Shown: piece by piece, positions 47,662-57,104 of the stretch
Layout: every line of letters starts with the position of its first letter
Numbering within the stretch: position 1 is the first letter of the stretch
Source: Histomonas meleagridis
Taxonomy: Eukaryota; Parabasalia; Tritrichomonadida; Dientamoebidae
Length of the DNA: 64,000 nt
Direction: 5' to 3'
NCBI GenBank assembly: GCA_020186115.1
Contig: WSYJ01000142.1
Coordinates: 620,001 to 684,000 of the forward strand
The notes under the pieces: generated by a model
What the model was told of the DNA's origin: nothing
The model's input: the letters and a program-made list of their open reading frames with translations, nothing else
Database searches by the model: none
Position numbers and translations under genes: made by a program

Positions 47662-47982
47662 AAAATTGGGTGAATGTCATTCAATAAACGTTTTATTATT
47701 TTACGAAATTGAAATATTTTTCATGGTTTTATTCTTTGTTTCGTTGGGATTTTTTATAAATGAATCGATCGATGTTTTGTTGATTCAAACTTATTTCCTT
47801 CTTCCAATATTCTTTTGTACATTGATATGCATATAATAGTTAATAATATTCAACTACGATGAGATGAAAATGAACAAAAGAAAAAAAAAATGAAAATAAA
47901 TTTCTGAAGCTCGTTAATTTTGGCGCCAAAAAATAAACGGGCACAACAATTTGGTTCAATATTTGAATTTCGGAAATAAATG
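47662..47982. other. Intergenic, AT-rich
   Basis: 3' flank of the kinase gene. Nothing was recognised. Confidence 0.4.
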
Positions 47983-48400
47983 AATGAAGAAACAAAGAAA
48001 AATGCCCAAATTTTATTGATACTGTAGCTTTATACCCAATACTATTTGTGCCAAAAAGCAATGATCCCAATTATTCAGATAGTTTTGATTCATTTGTGAA
48101 AGAATTGAAAATAATCAATTTACAAACATAAATGAAACACTTGATGAGGTGGAAGAAAAGGTAAAAATTTTAGAAAACTGGGGATCCTTCTTTAAAGAAA
48201 TTCTTTTTCTGTAAATTGCAATATTATTAAAAAAGAAATTCTTTTTTTTTTTTCAAGTAGAGAAGTTAGTGATTTGAAAAAAATAATATCAAGTGAACAG
48301 CCTGAGTTAAACCTTAAGGGCAAATCTCTTAATCTCATATATCTTAACCCTCTTACAATAAAACATTTGAATGAATACAGAAAAAAAACAGTGTTCAATA
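47983..48400 (+). pseudogene. Decayed unidentified coding remnant
   Basis: Three consecutive stretches in shifting frames look coding: CPNFIDTVALYPILFVPKSN, then NETLDEVEEKVKILENWGSF and, after a T-rich break, REVSDLKKIISSEQPELNLK. Each is free of stops for 20-50 codons with balanced composition. I do not know the family. Confidence 0.3.
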
Positions 48401-48591
48401 AACTATTTTATATCCATGCATAAATCAGCAATTTTTTGGCCTGTGAAATAACAAATGATAAATAAAAATTAGGTATTTGCTTTGAGCAAATTCCAAGATT
48501 TAACGTTCAAAACTCATATGACACTTTTCGTATCGTTCTGACGATCATTCCTTTCAAATATCGATCGATAAATAAACCGTCAATTAAATCA

Positions 48592-50196
48592 ATGATTAAA
48601 ATTTTCATCTCTTCAGCTGAGAATCTCTCAAATCCTTCTTCTGGTTCACTTCCAGATCCATATGTTTGTGTTTTTTCTGATTCTTTAGGTTTACATTTTT
48701 CATTAGGTAAAAATGAATACATTAAAAAAACTTCAAATCCAGTTTGGGACAGCGATTTCAGCAAACCAATTGTATTTCCATTTTTTTACGCCGAAAAATT
48801 AGTTTTGAATATTTATGATCATTATAGACTCCTCAAAGATCAATGGATTGGGAGTGCTTTTGTTTCACTTCAGCCAAAAGATCATGACAAAATCATTAAG
48901 GTTCCTGTGATAACCAAGAATTCTCAATCTTCAGACAATTTATTGGAACCAACGATCACAATAAAAATTTGTCTCCCAGAAAAAAATTTTATGCTTAATC
49001 ATCATATCAAAGATTGCTATGGATACCATATCTTCTTCACCTATCCAGAACAATTCTTTCCAGAACCATCTGAGTTTAAAATTTACACACGCGAATTTAC
49101 CAAAGCTGGTAATGACATCAAATGCGCACAGCTTAACACTAACATTGAATCTCTTCCATATTTCCAATGCTCTAATACTTTATTATATGGTCCTAGTGGA
49201 TTAACTCCATTTATCCGACTTCTCTTTAACCATTCTTTGTATGTTATTTTTATCACTTCCACCACTTACATTGGGGATGTTACTGTTAATTTTGTGACTA
49301 TTCCATATTTTTGTGAATTTTATACTGGAAACCAGATAACTGTTCGTAACATATTTCATCACATAATGGTCATGCAAGTTACAGTTCATGTTTCACCAGG
49401 TGTTCTCACACTTGTCCCAGTGACCATTTCGCCCATCGGCATAAAAAAAGTGTCAACAAACAACCTCATATATGACATGTCATGTGACATCAATTCATGT
49501 GTTTCAAAAGTGTTATACCCATCCAAAAGGTTATGGCAACGAATAATATCCATCCCAGAGAACCCCGTAACCTTACTGCAAGCTCTGGATTTCCTTAGAC
49601 TTAATTCGCCACCTTCAATTTCTGTTGCATTAGGATGGGAAAATTGTGATATCGACTTATCATGTGTAACATATTGCCTTACGAAATCAAACAGTTATCG
49701 AATCTCAAGAGTTGTTTACTATTCAAACTTGAACGCATATAATGGATCTATTGAACATAGTGGTAATTGTCCATATGGTTGCGAAGTGGATGAAGATGGG
49801 AAACAGGGTAGAAATGAGGATGACGAAACCATAAGAATTAAATTAACGCAACTTCCAAAATCTATTAAATTCATCGCATTCTGCGTTTCGTCTTGTCATG
49901 AAAAACAGCTTGATAGTGTTGACGCTGGTTATATGAGAGTGACATCATTGAGCAAAACTTTCGAATTTTTGTTCTTCCCTTTATCTAAAGCAAAGCACAC
50001 CGCGTCGGTAATAGCACTTGCTGAAAGGAAAGAAAACGACATTTGGGATATCATTCCATTGTATTATAATATGAATAGGAAGCAACCAACGGAATTGGCT
50101 GATTCGTTCTTGGAAGTGCTAAACAACGAAGAAGCTTTTAAAAATATTATGAGCGAGGCATTGAAAAATAAGGGCGACCCGAAATATTTGATATGA
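48592..50196 (+). CDS. C2-TerD fusion protein
   Basis: A 534-residue protein. Residues 1-125 form a C2 domain (IKIFISSAENL, LPDPYVCVF, KTSNPVWDSDF, LVLNIYDHYRLLKDQWIGSA) with part of the calcium-binding Asp set. The middle (about 130-335) is beta-rich and unassigned. Residues about 350-515 match TerD: SISVALGWE, SRVVYYSNLNAYNGSIEHSG, EDDETIRIKLTQLPKSIKFIAF and SVDAGYMRVTS. TerD domains bind calcium in bacterial tellurite/stress operons and occur in a few protists. The fusion suggests a calcium-responsive membrane-binding protein. AAACCGTC (48574-48581) and GACACTTTT (48520-48528) precede the ATG. Confidence 0.85.
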   Translation: MIKIFISSAENLSNPSSGSLPDPYVCVFSDSLGLHFSLGKNEYIKKTSNPVWDSDFSKPIVFPFFYAEKLVLNIYDHYRLLKDQWIGSAFVSLQPKDHDKIIKVPVITKNSQSSDNLLEPTITIKICLPEKNFMLNHHIKDCYGYHIFFTYPEQFFPEPSEFKIYTREFTKAGNDIKCAQLNTNIESLPYFQCSNTLLYGPSGLTPFIRLLFNHSLYVIFITSTTYIGDVTVNFVTIPYFCEFYTGNQITVRNIFHHIMVMQVTVHVSPGVLTLVPVTISPIGIKKVSTNNLIYDMSCDINSCVSKVLYPSKRLWQRIISIPENPVTLLQALDFLRLNSPPSISVALGWENCDIDLSCVTYCLTKSNSYRISRVVYYSNLNAYNGSIEHSGNCPYGCEVDEDGKQGRNEDDETIRIKLTQLPKSIKFIAFCVSSCHEKQLDSVDAGYMRVTSLSKTFEFLFFPLSKAKHTASVIALAERKENDIWDIIPLYYNMNRKQPTELADSFLEVLNNEEAFKNIMSEALKNKGDPKYLI

Positions 50197-50527
50197 GATT
50201 ATCGTTAATGAGTAAAAATTTTTGCGATAAGAGAATTAGTGATTTGATAACGTCAATTTTTTTACGGTTCCCCGGACAAGAAATAATCCCAATGGTCACT
50301 GGCCGGAAAATACCAAATAAAAAATATATAATATTGTTTAATTCAATGATATACCTTCAGGGGTTAAACATTGAAACAGAGAACTCTTGGACAAAATATA
50401 GATGTTTTTATGGTTTGATCAAGTGTGTGGTACGTGTGTAGGTGGCCGGGTACGGCCAATTTTTTTGACAAAATTAATTTTGCTTAAAATAATTTAATTT
50501 CAAAGCATTTTCACTGACATATATAAT
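50197..50527. other. Intergenic with a terminator-like hairpin
   Basis: TGGCCG-GGTA-CGGCCA at 50443-50458 is a perfect 6-bp hairpin followed by T7 at 50460-50466. ACGGTT (motif B core) lies at 50264-50269. An 82-codon frame here (50193-50441) overlaps the previous gene's stop by four bases and has no family resemblance. Confidence 0.5.
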
Positions 50528-51172
50528 ATGAAAGTCTCGTTTCGTCTATTAAGCGGGAAATCATTCATCTTTGATATGAACCCAGATCAAACACTCGAAG
50601 AAGCAGAGAAAATGCTAAAAGAAGTTTGTGATTTCAGTTCTGGTACAATTTCTTTTGTATATAAAGGTCAAAGATATCAAAAAGAAGACAAACTTGAAAC
50701 ACTGAACTACACAGATGGATTTATCATTGTGTTTTACAAGTTTAATCCACAAGCTCAAAAATTACCCGAACAACCACCTCAAGCTAAAACTGATGAAACA
50801 GGTGATATCAAACAGGAATTGGAAAAAGAGGCTGAAGATCCATTGGTATTACTCAGATCGATGATTCTCCAAAATCCTACAGATTCTATCCAAATCTTAT
50901 TACAAACAATTGCCGAAAGAAATCCAAAACTTTGTTCGAAAATTAGAAACAACCCTAAGCCATTTCTTAAGGCTCTTGGATTAAATCCCGATATGTCTTC
51001 AATGTTTAAAAATGAGCATCCGATTCTCAATCAGTTAACTCAAGAGGACATGGATGCAATTCACAGACTTGAAGAACTTGGATTTGATGAAATTACAGTT
51101 ATACAAGTTTATCTTTTTTGTAACAAAGATGAACAATTAGCAGCAAATTGTTTAATAAATATGGACTATTAA
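50528..51172 (+). CDS. RAD23: Rad23-like ubiquitin shuttle, lacking UBA1
   Basis: A 214-residue protein with a ubiquitin-like domain (1-75), an XPC-binding domain (about 108-152; LQTIAERNPKLCSKIRNNPK) and a C-terminal UBA (about 170-213; LTQEDMDAIHRLEELGFDE). This is the Rad23 order, but the usual internal UBA1 between UBL and XPC-binding domain is absent; only a 30-residue Pro/Gln/Glu linker is there. Role: bringing ubiquitinated proteins to the proteasome and stabilising XPC/Rad4 in DNA repair. It is shorter than animal Rad23 (about 360-400 residues). Confidence 0.9.
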   Translation: MKVSFRLLSGKSFIFDMNPDQTLEEAEKMLKEVCDFSSGTISFVYKGQRYQKEDKLETLNYTDGFIIVFYKFNPQAQKLPEQPPQAKTDETGDIKQELEKEAEDPLVLLRSMILQNPTDSIQILLQTIAERNPKLCSKIRNNPKPFLKALGLNPDMSSMFKNEHPILNQLTQEDMDAIHRLEELGFDEITVIQVYLFCNKDEQLAANCLINMDY

Positions 51173-51338
51173 AATAAAAATAGAAGTAAATTTGTACTTA
51201 ATAAAACTTCTTTCTGATTTCATTTTATTTCATATTATTATAAATAAATACCATTTATTAAGGGTCAATTATTACCACTAAACAATACAAATAAAAATAC
51301 TTTTTATATTCAACAAAGTAACTTCGCAGTGTATATTG

Positions 51339-51690
51339 TTATATAAAAAAAATCATTAGAATCAATCCGTTTGCAAGAATATGAACATTAATGTTCCATA
51401 AGTCTTTGCCTTCTAGAATAAATTTTTTTAAATCCTTGTCAACCAATACAGTATTTTCTTTATCTTTTTCAGTAATATAGAAAAAAATTTCAGTAAAATT
51501 TTTATCAGAAAGATTTTTATAATTGGAATAATTTGAATTATTTTGAGATACTTTTATATTTTGAAGTTTTGTGTATTGTAAATAAGCATATTTCCAAACA
51601 AAGTGAATGATTTTAGAAATGTGAAATTTGTTAACGAAGCAAATTCTTGAAAAGTTGCAATATGGAATTAATGTAACTTATACACATGCA
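51339..51690 (-). other. Open frame without start, possible gene remnant
   Basis: The minus strand is open for about 115 codons up to the TAA at 51339-51341. It reads FHISKIIHFVWKYAYLQYTK, then ITEKDKENTVLVDKDLKKFI and a hydrophobic ending (VHILANGLILMIFFI). No ATG begins it; the frame is entered from a stop. It could be the 3' end of a decayed gene or of a spliced gene. The family is unknown. Confidence 0.3.
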
Positions 51691-51870
51691 TATATTCTTG
51701 ATAACTTATTTTTTTAATAATTCCATTTTATATTTGTATGTTTCCAGCCTTTTGGAAGGGGATTTAAATTACATAATCAAGATGCCTTTCATACTTACAT
51801 AAAATGGTATTTATAAAAAATTCAAAAAATATACTTCACATGATATTTTATTTAAGATTCAGCATTATTT

Positions 51871-53262
51871 TCATTGATAATTTTCAATGAATTGATCCAA
51901 TTTCTCGATGAAATTATCCATATTTTCTTGTGATTGTTGGTGTTGATAGACTTCGACAATCGCATTCATAATATTATCCAATTCTTTCAACGAACCTTTA
52001 ACAACATTTTTTTCAACCAACTCGAAATAGCTTCCAAAGAAACTCATAATAGCATTAATTAATATTTTGTCCTCAGTTGCCACAAATAATTCAGACAAAA
52101 TTTCAATGAAATTATTTGCAGTCAAAAAGTTCAAAATTTCAATGTTGCCATTTTGAATTAACTTGAAAAGAAATTTGACGATTAAAATTTTTGAATTAAA
52201 TTTTGAAACTTTCAATTCTTCGATGTATAAAACCAAAATATTATTCGCTAATAATGACCCAATTAAACTTGGGTAACTCGCACACATAGACTCACATAAA
52301 GCTAACATATGTGTATGTACATTATCTTTCGTCTTTTTCCACACATGACAATACCAATTCCAACTCAATTTTGTTAAAGTAAATTCTTTAATTTCATTCG
52401 AACCAAAATTAAATAACGTCGTTAAAAGTAAAAAAGAAGTTATTAAAATATTTTCATTTTCATTGTTTTCTATTAGCCAAATTAAAATTGGTACAGTTTC
52501 AATGTTTAAAACATTACCAATTATTTCTTTCCAATTATTTAATATTATGTTTAAACAATATAACCCTTGGACTTGGTACGCTTTGATTCCTGGGTTTATG
52601 TATTTATAAAGTGTTTGTGCCAAATTAATTATCTCTTGTTCATCAAATAAATCAGCTTGTTGTAGATACCCACTAATAGCATAAAATAGGATTTCATAGT
52701 TCGGCTCTTCGATTTCGTAGTTCAAAAAAACTGTAAGTGATTGAACCATTTGATGAAAATAATACATTGCACCAAGACGAGAATAATTGGATATGTTACA
52801 TATGCACGTAAGAGCATTATGTACATATGGATTTGTTGGTGATGAAAAAATAAAATTTAACAAATCTTGTGGAAATGTTGGATCAAGTTGATTATTAAAA
52901 AGTTGTTCAATACACCTCCCACGTGAAAGAAATTCTAAGAGCTGTAAAGATGAATAAAATAATGGAGTGTTAGGATAATTGTGAATAAACATTTTGAGAA
53001 ATCTTGGTGTGGAATTGGAATTAAAAGTACAATATGGAATATAAAATGAATCGTGATCTAATGAGAGAATCCTTTGAACTATTTCGTAAACACCTTGATA
53101 ATCAATATCGGTAAATAGAAATTGGGCTAATTGTGATGATAATTCTTCACATTGCTGAGTAAAATGTCTTTGACTTTCTGAATTTATCAATTCTTGCTTG
53201 TAGTTGTATGGTTTAAATTGGTATATAGTTTTTGATAGATCAAGAATTTCCTTTTCTATCAT
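51871..53262 (-). CDS. ARM-repeat protein
   Basis: A 463-residue helical protein in repeats of about 40 residues throughout, with a charged N-terminal region (residues 1-50; ELINSESQRHFTQQCEELSS). It resembles importin-alpha/armadillo proteins in layout and the gene at 16915-18252. No canonical importin-beta-binding basic cluster is seen. Family-level function is unknown. The start is the first ATG in the frame. Confidence 0.7.
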   Translation of the reverse strand: MIEKEILDLSKTIYQFKPYNYKQELINSESQRHFTQQCEELSSQLAQFLFTDIDYQGVYEIVQRILSLDHDSFYIPYCTFNSNSTPRFLKMFIHNYPNTPLFYSSLQLLEFLSRGRCIEQLFNNQLDPTFPQDLLNFIFSSPTNPYVHNALTCICNISNYSRLGAMYYFHQMVQSLTVFLNYEIEEPNYEILFYAISGYLQQADLFDEQEIINLAQTLYKYINPGIKAYQVQGLYCLNIILNNWKEIIGNVLNIETVPILIWLIENNENENILITSFLLLTTLFNFGSNEIKEFTLTKLSWNWYCHVWKKTKDNVHTHMLALCESMCASYPSLIGSLLANNILVLYIEELKVSKFNSKILIVKFLFKLIQNGNIEILNFLTANNFIEILSELFVATEDKILINAIMSFFGSYFELVEKNVVKGSLKELDNIMNAIVEVYQHQQSQENMDNFIEKLDQFIENYQ

Positions 53263-54053
53263 TATTGTGGTAAATTTTAGTTACAAAAAAAATGTCAGCG
53301 CAAACATTCACAAATTTTTTTGATATTTATTTTTTCTTTCAATTTAATTATAAACGTATTTCTTAAGATTTGGGAAAATTGGAATCATATTTCCATAGTT
53401 TATAATTTTTAGCTTCATACAATACTTCTTTTAAAGTCGTGTTCAAAATGCAATTCTGTAATATTAAATGAATTCAATTCGAACTAATAGGAAATAATAA
53501 TAAATATTTTTTCAAAATTTTATAAATTGATGCTCCAAAACTTTTATAAAAGAGAACATCATATCATTACTCCTTATAACACTTCTCTTCAACCTTACAA
53601 TGAAAAATCATTAAAATTAAAATAAATTTCTTGTTTTTTCCTCAACTAAAATTTACATTCAAGATACTTTAAACATAATATTTTTAATTAATGAAATATA
53701 ATATAATTACTTACTTACTATTATTCATTTTGTATGAAAATTATGTTTCATTACTACGTCAAAAAAATCTTGAAGAAATCTTTATAGCATATGTTATAAA
53801 CTCATTAATTGTAATAAATTCAAAGTTTGGCTTCACGTAAAAATTATTTTATTTTTGAGCTCAAAATCACATAAGTTTGAGAATTTTTTTTAATAATTAT
53901 CCAAAAGTTTTTGACATTCAAAGAACGTTATTATGAAAATGAAAGAAGTTCTATCAATAATATATAAAATATAAATTTAGTCAGTTTATTGAATAATACT
54001 GTTTTAGTCAACTGACATTGTTTTAATTTAAAGTTAAGCAAGCATTTTTTCGT
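53263..54053. other. Divergent intergenic, AT-rich
   Basis: No motif A or B was recognised. Several T/A runs. Confidence 0.5.
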
Positions 54054-56819
54054 ATGGCAGGTGCTTATCAATTTATATATAGCATACAATCGCTTGTTCA
54101 AAACTATTATTTTTGCGCGATGTTTTTCTTATTTGGAACAGTAATATCAACGCACACATTTATGAATGGAAGACTAGAAATTCGTAATCAAACAACAACT
54201 GGATTTGACGATTATAGGGAAGACACACATCATCTAGTCATCACTGAAAGTGTTGAAGAAGTAAGTAATTATTCATTTAATAATTGGACGAATCTTGTAA
54301 GAGTTGATATTTTCAGAAGTTTTTATAAGATTGTAAATATCATGCATTATTCTTTTGCTTATTGTATTAGACTACAAAATATTTCTTTTGGAAATACACA
54401 TATGATTTTGGACTATGCATTTTTTTCTTGTCAAGAATTAGAAATTATCATTCTTACTGATTCGGTAAGATCAATTGGAATTAGTGCTTTTGAATTTTGC
54501 ACAAGCTTATTCAGACTTGATATAGGCGAAAATATATATTCTATTTCTAGTGCTGCATTTCGAAATTGTTTTAACTTAAAACGTGTTAAAATTCCTGATA
54601 AAGTGTATCAATTTCAAGATTCTATATTTTTAGATTGTCATAAATTATCCGAAGTTAAACTTGGTAAAAGTATCACCAAAATTAGTAATTGTTCTTTTGG
54701 GGAATGTTGGGAGTTAGAAAGAATCGTAATACCCAATTCAGTTACTAAAATTGGAAGTTATGCATTTTTACATTGTCATAAGTTAATATCTGTCGATCTT
54801 GGTATAAATATTGTTGAAATTTGTACTCATGCATTTGAATTATGTGTAAATTTAGAAAATATTCAAATTCCAAATTCAGTAACCTTGATTGAAGAATATG
54901 CATTTGCTAATTGTACAAGTTTAGCAAAACTTAAAATCGGTAATAATGTAAAAATTATAGGTGGTTTTGCATTTAAAAATAGTGGTGTAGAAAATATAGA
55001 ATTCCCAAATTCTGTTATAAAAATTGGTAACTTTATATTTTCATATTCTAAATTAACAAAAGTTAAAATCGGTGACAATATGAAAATTATAGGAAATTAT
55101 GCTTTTTCAGAATGTTTTCAATTAACAGAAGTAACTTTAGGAAAATATGTTCAAATAATTGGAAATTCCTCATTTACGAAATGTAGTAAAATAAAAAGTA
55201 TTATTTTCCCAGATTCTGTTATCGAAATTTGTGAAGATGCATTTTCTGAATGTAGTGGGTTATCAGAGATTAAATTTGGCGAAGGTTTAGAAATAATTGG
55301 AATTAATTCATTTAATGGATGTTCTGCTAAGTGTATTACTATCACGAATTCAGTTCGTACTATTTGCATTCATGCATTTTTATATTGTATGCAATTAACA
55401 GAAGTTATAATAGGAAAAAGTGTTGAAACTATAGGAAATGGAGCTTTTATGTTTTGTACCAAAATAACATCAATAATAATTCACCATGCATTAATCATAG
55501 AAGATCATGTCTTTGGGTCATGTCATGCTTTATCAATTATTACATTACCAAACACATTATATCAAATTGGGAATTATGTATTTGATAGTTGTCAAGGCTT
55601 AAAAAACATTGAATTACCAAATTCTGTTATTTCTATTGGAAGTTGTTTATTTTATGAATGTACTAGATTAGAAAAAATAGTTTTATCAAATTCTTTAAAA
55701 TCTATTGAAGTAAAATCGTTTTATAAATGTATAGTTTTAGTGACCGTAATTTTTGGTTCATCGGTTGAAATTATCAAAGAGGAAGCATTTTCAAGTTGTG
55801 TAAAATTAGAACAAGTTTTAATACCAAATTCAGTTAAATCCATTGAAAACAGAGCTTTTATGGATTGTCAGAAATTATTGGATGTTTTTATTGGCTATGG
55901 ATTAAAATCGTTTTCTAATGATGCATTTATTTTTTGTCCTCAATTACAAAGAATTCGAATCTCTGAAAGTAACCCATATTATTCCAATTTTAATAATGAT
56001 GGAATTATTTATGATAAAGGTATTAATACATTAATATATTATCCTCGTGGGAAAAAAAATGTTCGATTTACAATACCAAAATTAGTTATTGTAATTAAAG
56101 AAAATTCATTTTGTAATTGTAATCATTTACAAAATATTCATATACCTTCTGCACATATAATTGAAGAATCAGCATTTGCAAATTGTCAGAACTTATTAAC
56201 TATAAAATTTGGTAATCATCTTAAAATCATTCAAAAAAATGCATTTTTAAATTGTCAAAATCTTTTATGCGTTTTTTATAGTGGATTTAAAATGGATTAC
56301 ATTCATGAAGAAGCATTTTCTTCTGTTAGAGCTACGGAAGTTATGGTACTTTCTCATTATTTTGATAATACTTTCGGAACTTTAAAAGTTTCACATTCAC
56401 AGATTAAAGAATGCCCTCCTATGCCATTTTCGAAAAATAAACATTTACCTAATCGCAATTTTCCAATCGAAGATTTACCATTCAAAGATTCATCAAATCG
56501 ATCAGATTGTTCTAATTCATTCTCATCGAAAACATTTGGTCAATATCCAAATAATATACATGATAATACAACAATTAATTTCCAAGACGAAACTTCAAAA
56601 ACAATTTCTGCTGGAATTTTGGTTAGTATTATATGTGGTTCAGTTGCAATTTGTTTGATATTAATTGGGATTTTGGTATGGTTTGGTAAAAATGCAAATC
56701 AATCTTCTTCAAAAATGATTGAACAGATATATACTAACAATGATACTCCAGCAAGAAATGAAAGAGTAAGTGAAGAAATACAAGAATTCATGAGAGAAGA
56801 TTCAGATCAATGGATTTGA
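54054..56819 (+). CDS. BspA-like LRR_5 surface protein
   Basis: A 921-residue protein. A hydrophobic leader (best seen if translation starts at the ATG at 54120, MFFLFGTVISTHTF) precedes about 30 LRR_5 repeats of 23 residues (pattern xxAFxxCxxLxxIxIPNSVxxI, spanning about 60-770). Then come a Ser/Asn-rich stalk, one membrane span (about 851-877, AGILVSIICGSVAICLILIG) and a cytosolic tail ending REDSDQWI. In T. vaginalis this family is large and includes surface-exposed members; a role in adhesion has been proposed. The tail is shared with the broken copy at 27344-28365. Which ATG is used is not settled. Confidence 0.92.
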   Translation: MAGAYQFIYSIQSLVQNYYFCAMFFLFGTVISTHTFMNGRLEIRNQTTTGFDDYREDTHHLVITESVEEVSNYSFNNWTNLVRVDIFRSFYKIVNIMHYSFAYCIRLQNISFGNTHMILDYAFFSCQELEIIILTDSVRSIGISAFEFCTSLFRLDIGENIYSISSAAFRNCFNLKRVKIPDKVYQFQDSIFLDCHKLSEVKLGKSITKISNCSFGECWELERIVIPNSVTKIGSYAFLHCHKLISVDLGINIVEICTHAFELCVNLENIQIPNSVTLIEEYAFANCTSLAKLKIGNNVKIIGGFAFKNSGVENIEFPNSVIKIGNFIFSYSKLTKVKIGDNMKIIGNYAFSECFQLTEVTLGKYVQIIGNSSFTKCSKIKSIIFPDSVIEICEDAFSECSGLSEIKFGEGLEIIGINSFNGCSAKCITITNSVRTICIHAFLYCMQLTEVIIGKSVETIGNGAFMFCTKITSIIIHHALIIEDHVFGSCHALSIITLPNTLYQIGNYVFDSCQGLKNIELPNSVISIGSCLFYECTRLEKIVLSNSLKSIEVKSFYKCIVLVTVIFGSSVEIIKEEAFSSCVKLEQVLIPNSVKSIENRAFMDCQKLLDVFIGYGLKSFSNDAFIFCPQLQRIRISESNPYYSNFNNDGIIYDKGINTLIYYPRGKKNVRFTIPKLVIVIKENSFCNCNHLQNIHIPSAHIIEESAFANCQNLLTIKFGNHLKIIQKNAFLNCQNLLCVFYSGFKMDYIHEEAFSSVRATEVMVLSHYFDNTFGTLKVSHSQIKECPPMPFSKNKHLPNRNFPIEDLPFKDSSNRSDCSNSFSSKTFGQYPNNIHDNTTINFQDETSKTISAGILVSIICGSVAICLILIGILVWFGKNANQSSSKMIEQIYTNNDTPARNERVSEEIQEFMREDSDQWI

Positions 56820-57104
56820 AAAAAAAAAAAATTTTAGTTATGTTTTTAATTTTAGCTCTTCATATTGTATTAATTTTTCTTTGTCAATAACATAAGTAAA
56901 TACATCAATTTTTCTATGTAATCTTTTGATTTTTACAATTTTTATTAAAGCATAATAATTGTATCGTTTAAAATGAGATTACACAAAATTTAACAAAATA
57001 TAATAAAATTTTAAGAAGAACTTCAAAGAAAAATGAGTTTATTTTGCAATTTTTCATATGATACAAAAACATTAACAATTAAATTCGATATAAAAATCAT
57101 TTAT

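Noticed and set aside
50417-50426. U2 snRNA from GATCAAGTGT
   Set aside because: No GUAGUA branch-site pairing element, stem I or Sm site in order.
50193-50441. 82-codon frame overlapping the C2-TerD stop by 4 bp
   Set aside because: No recognisable motif, odd composition and no promoter element; a coupled bicistron would be exceptional here.
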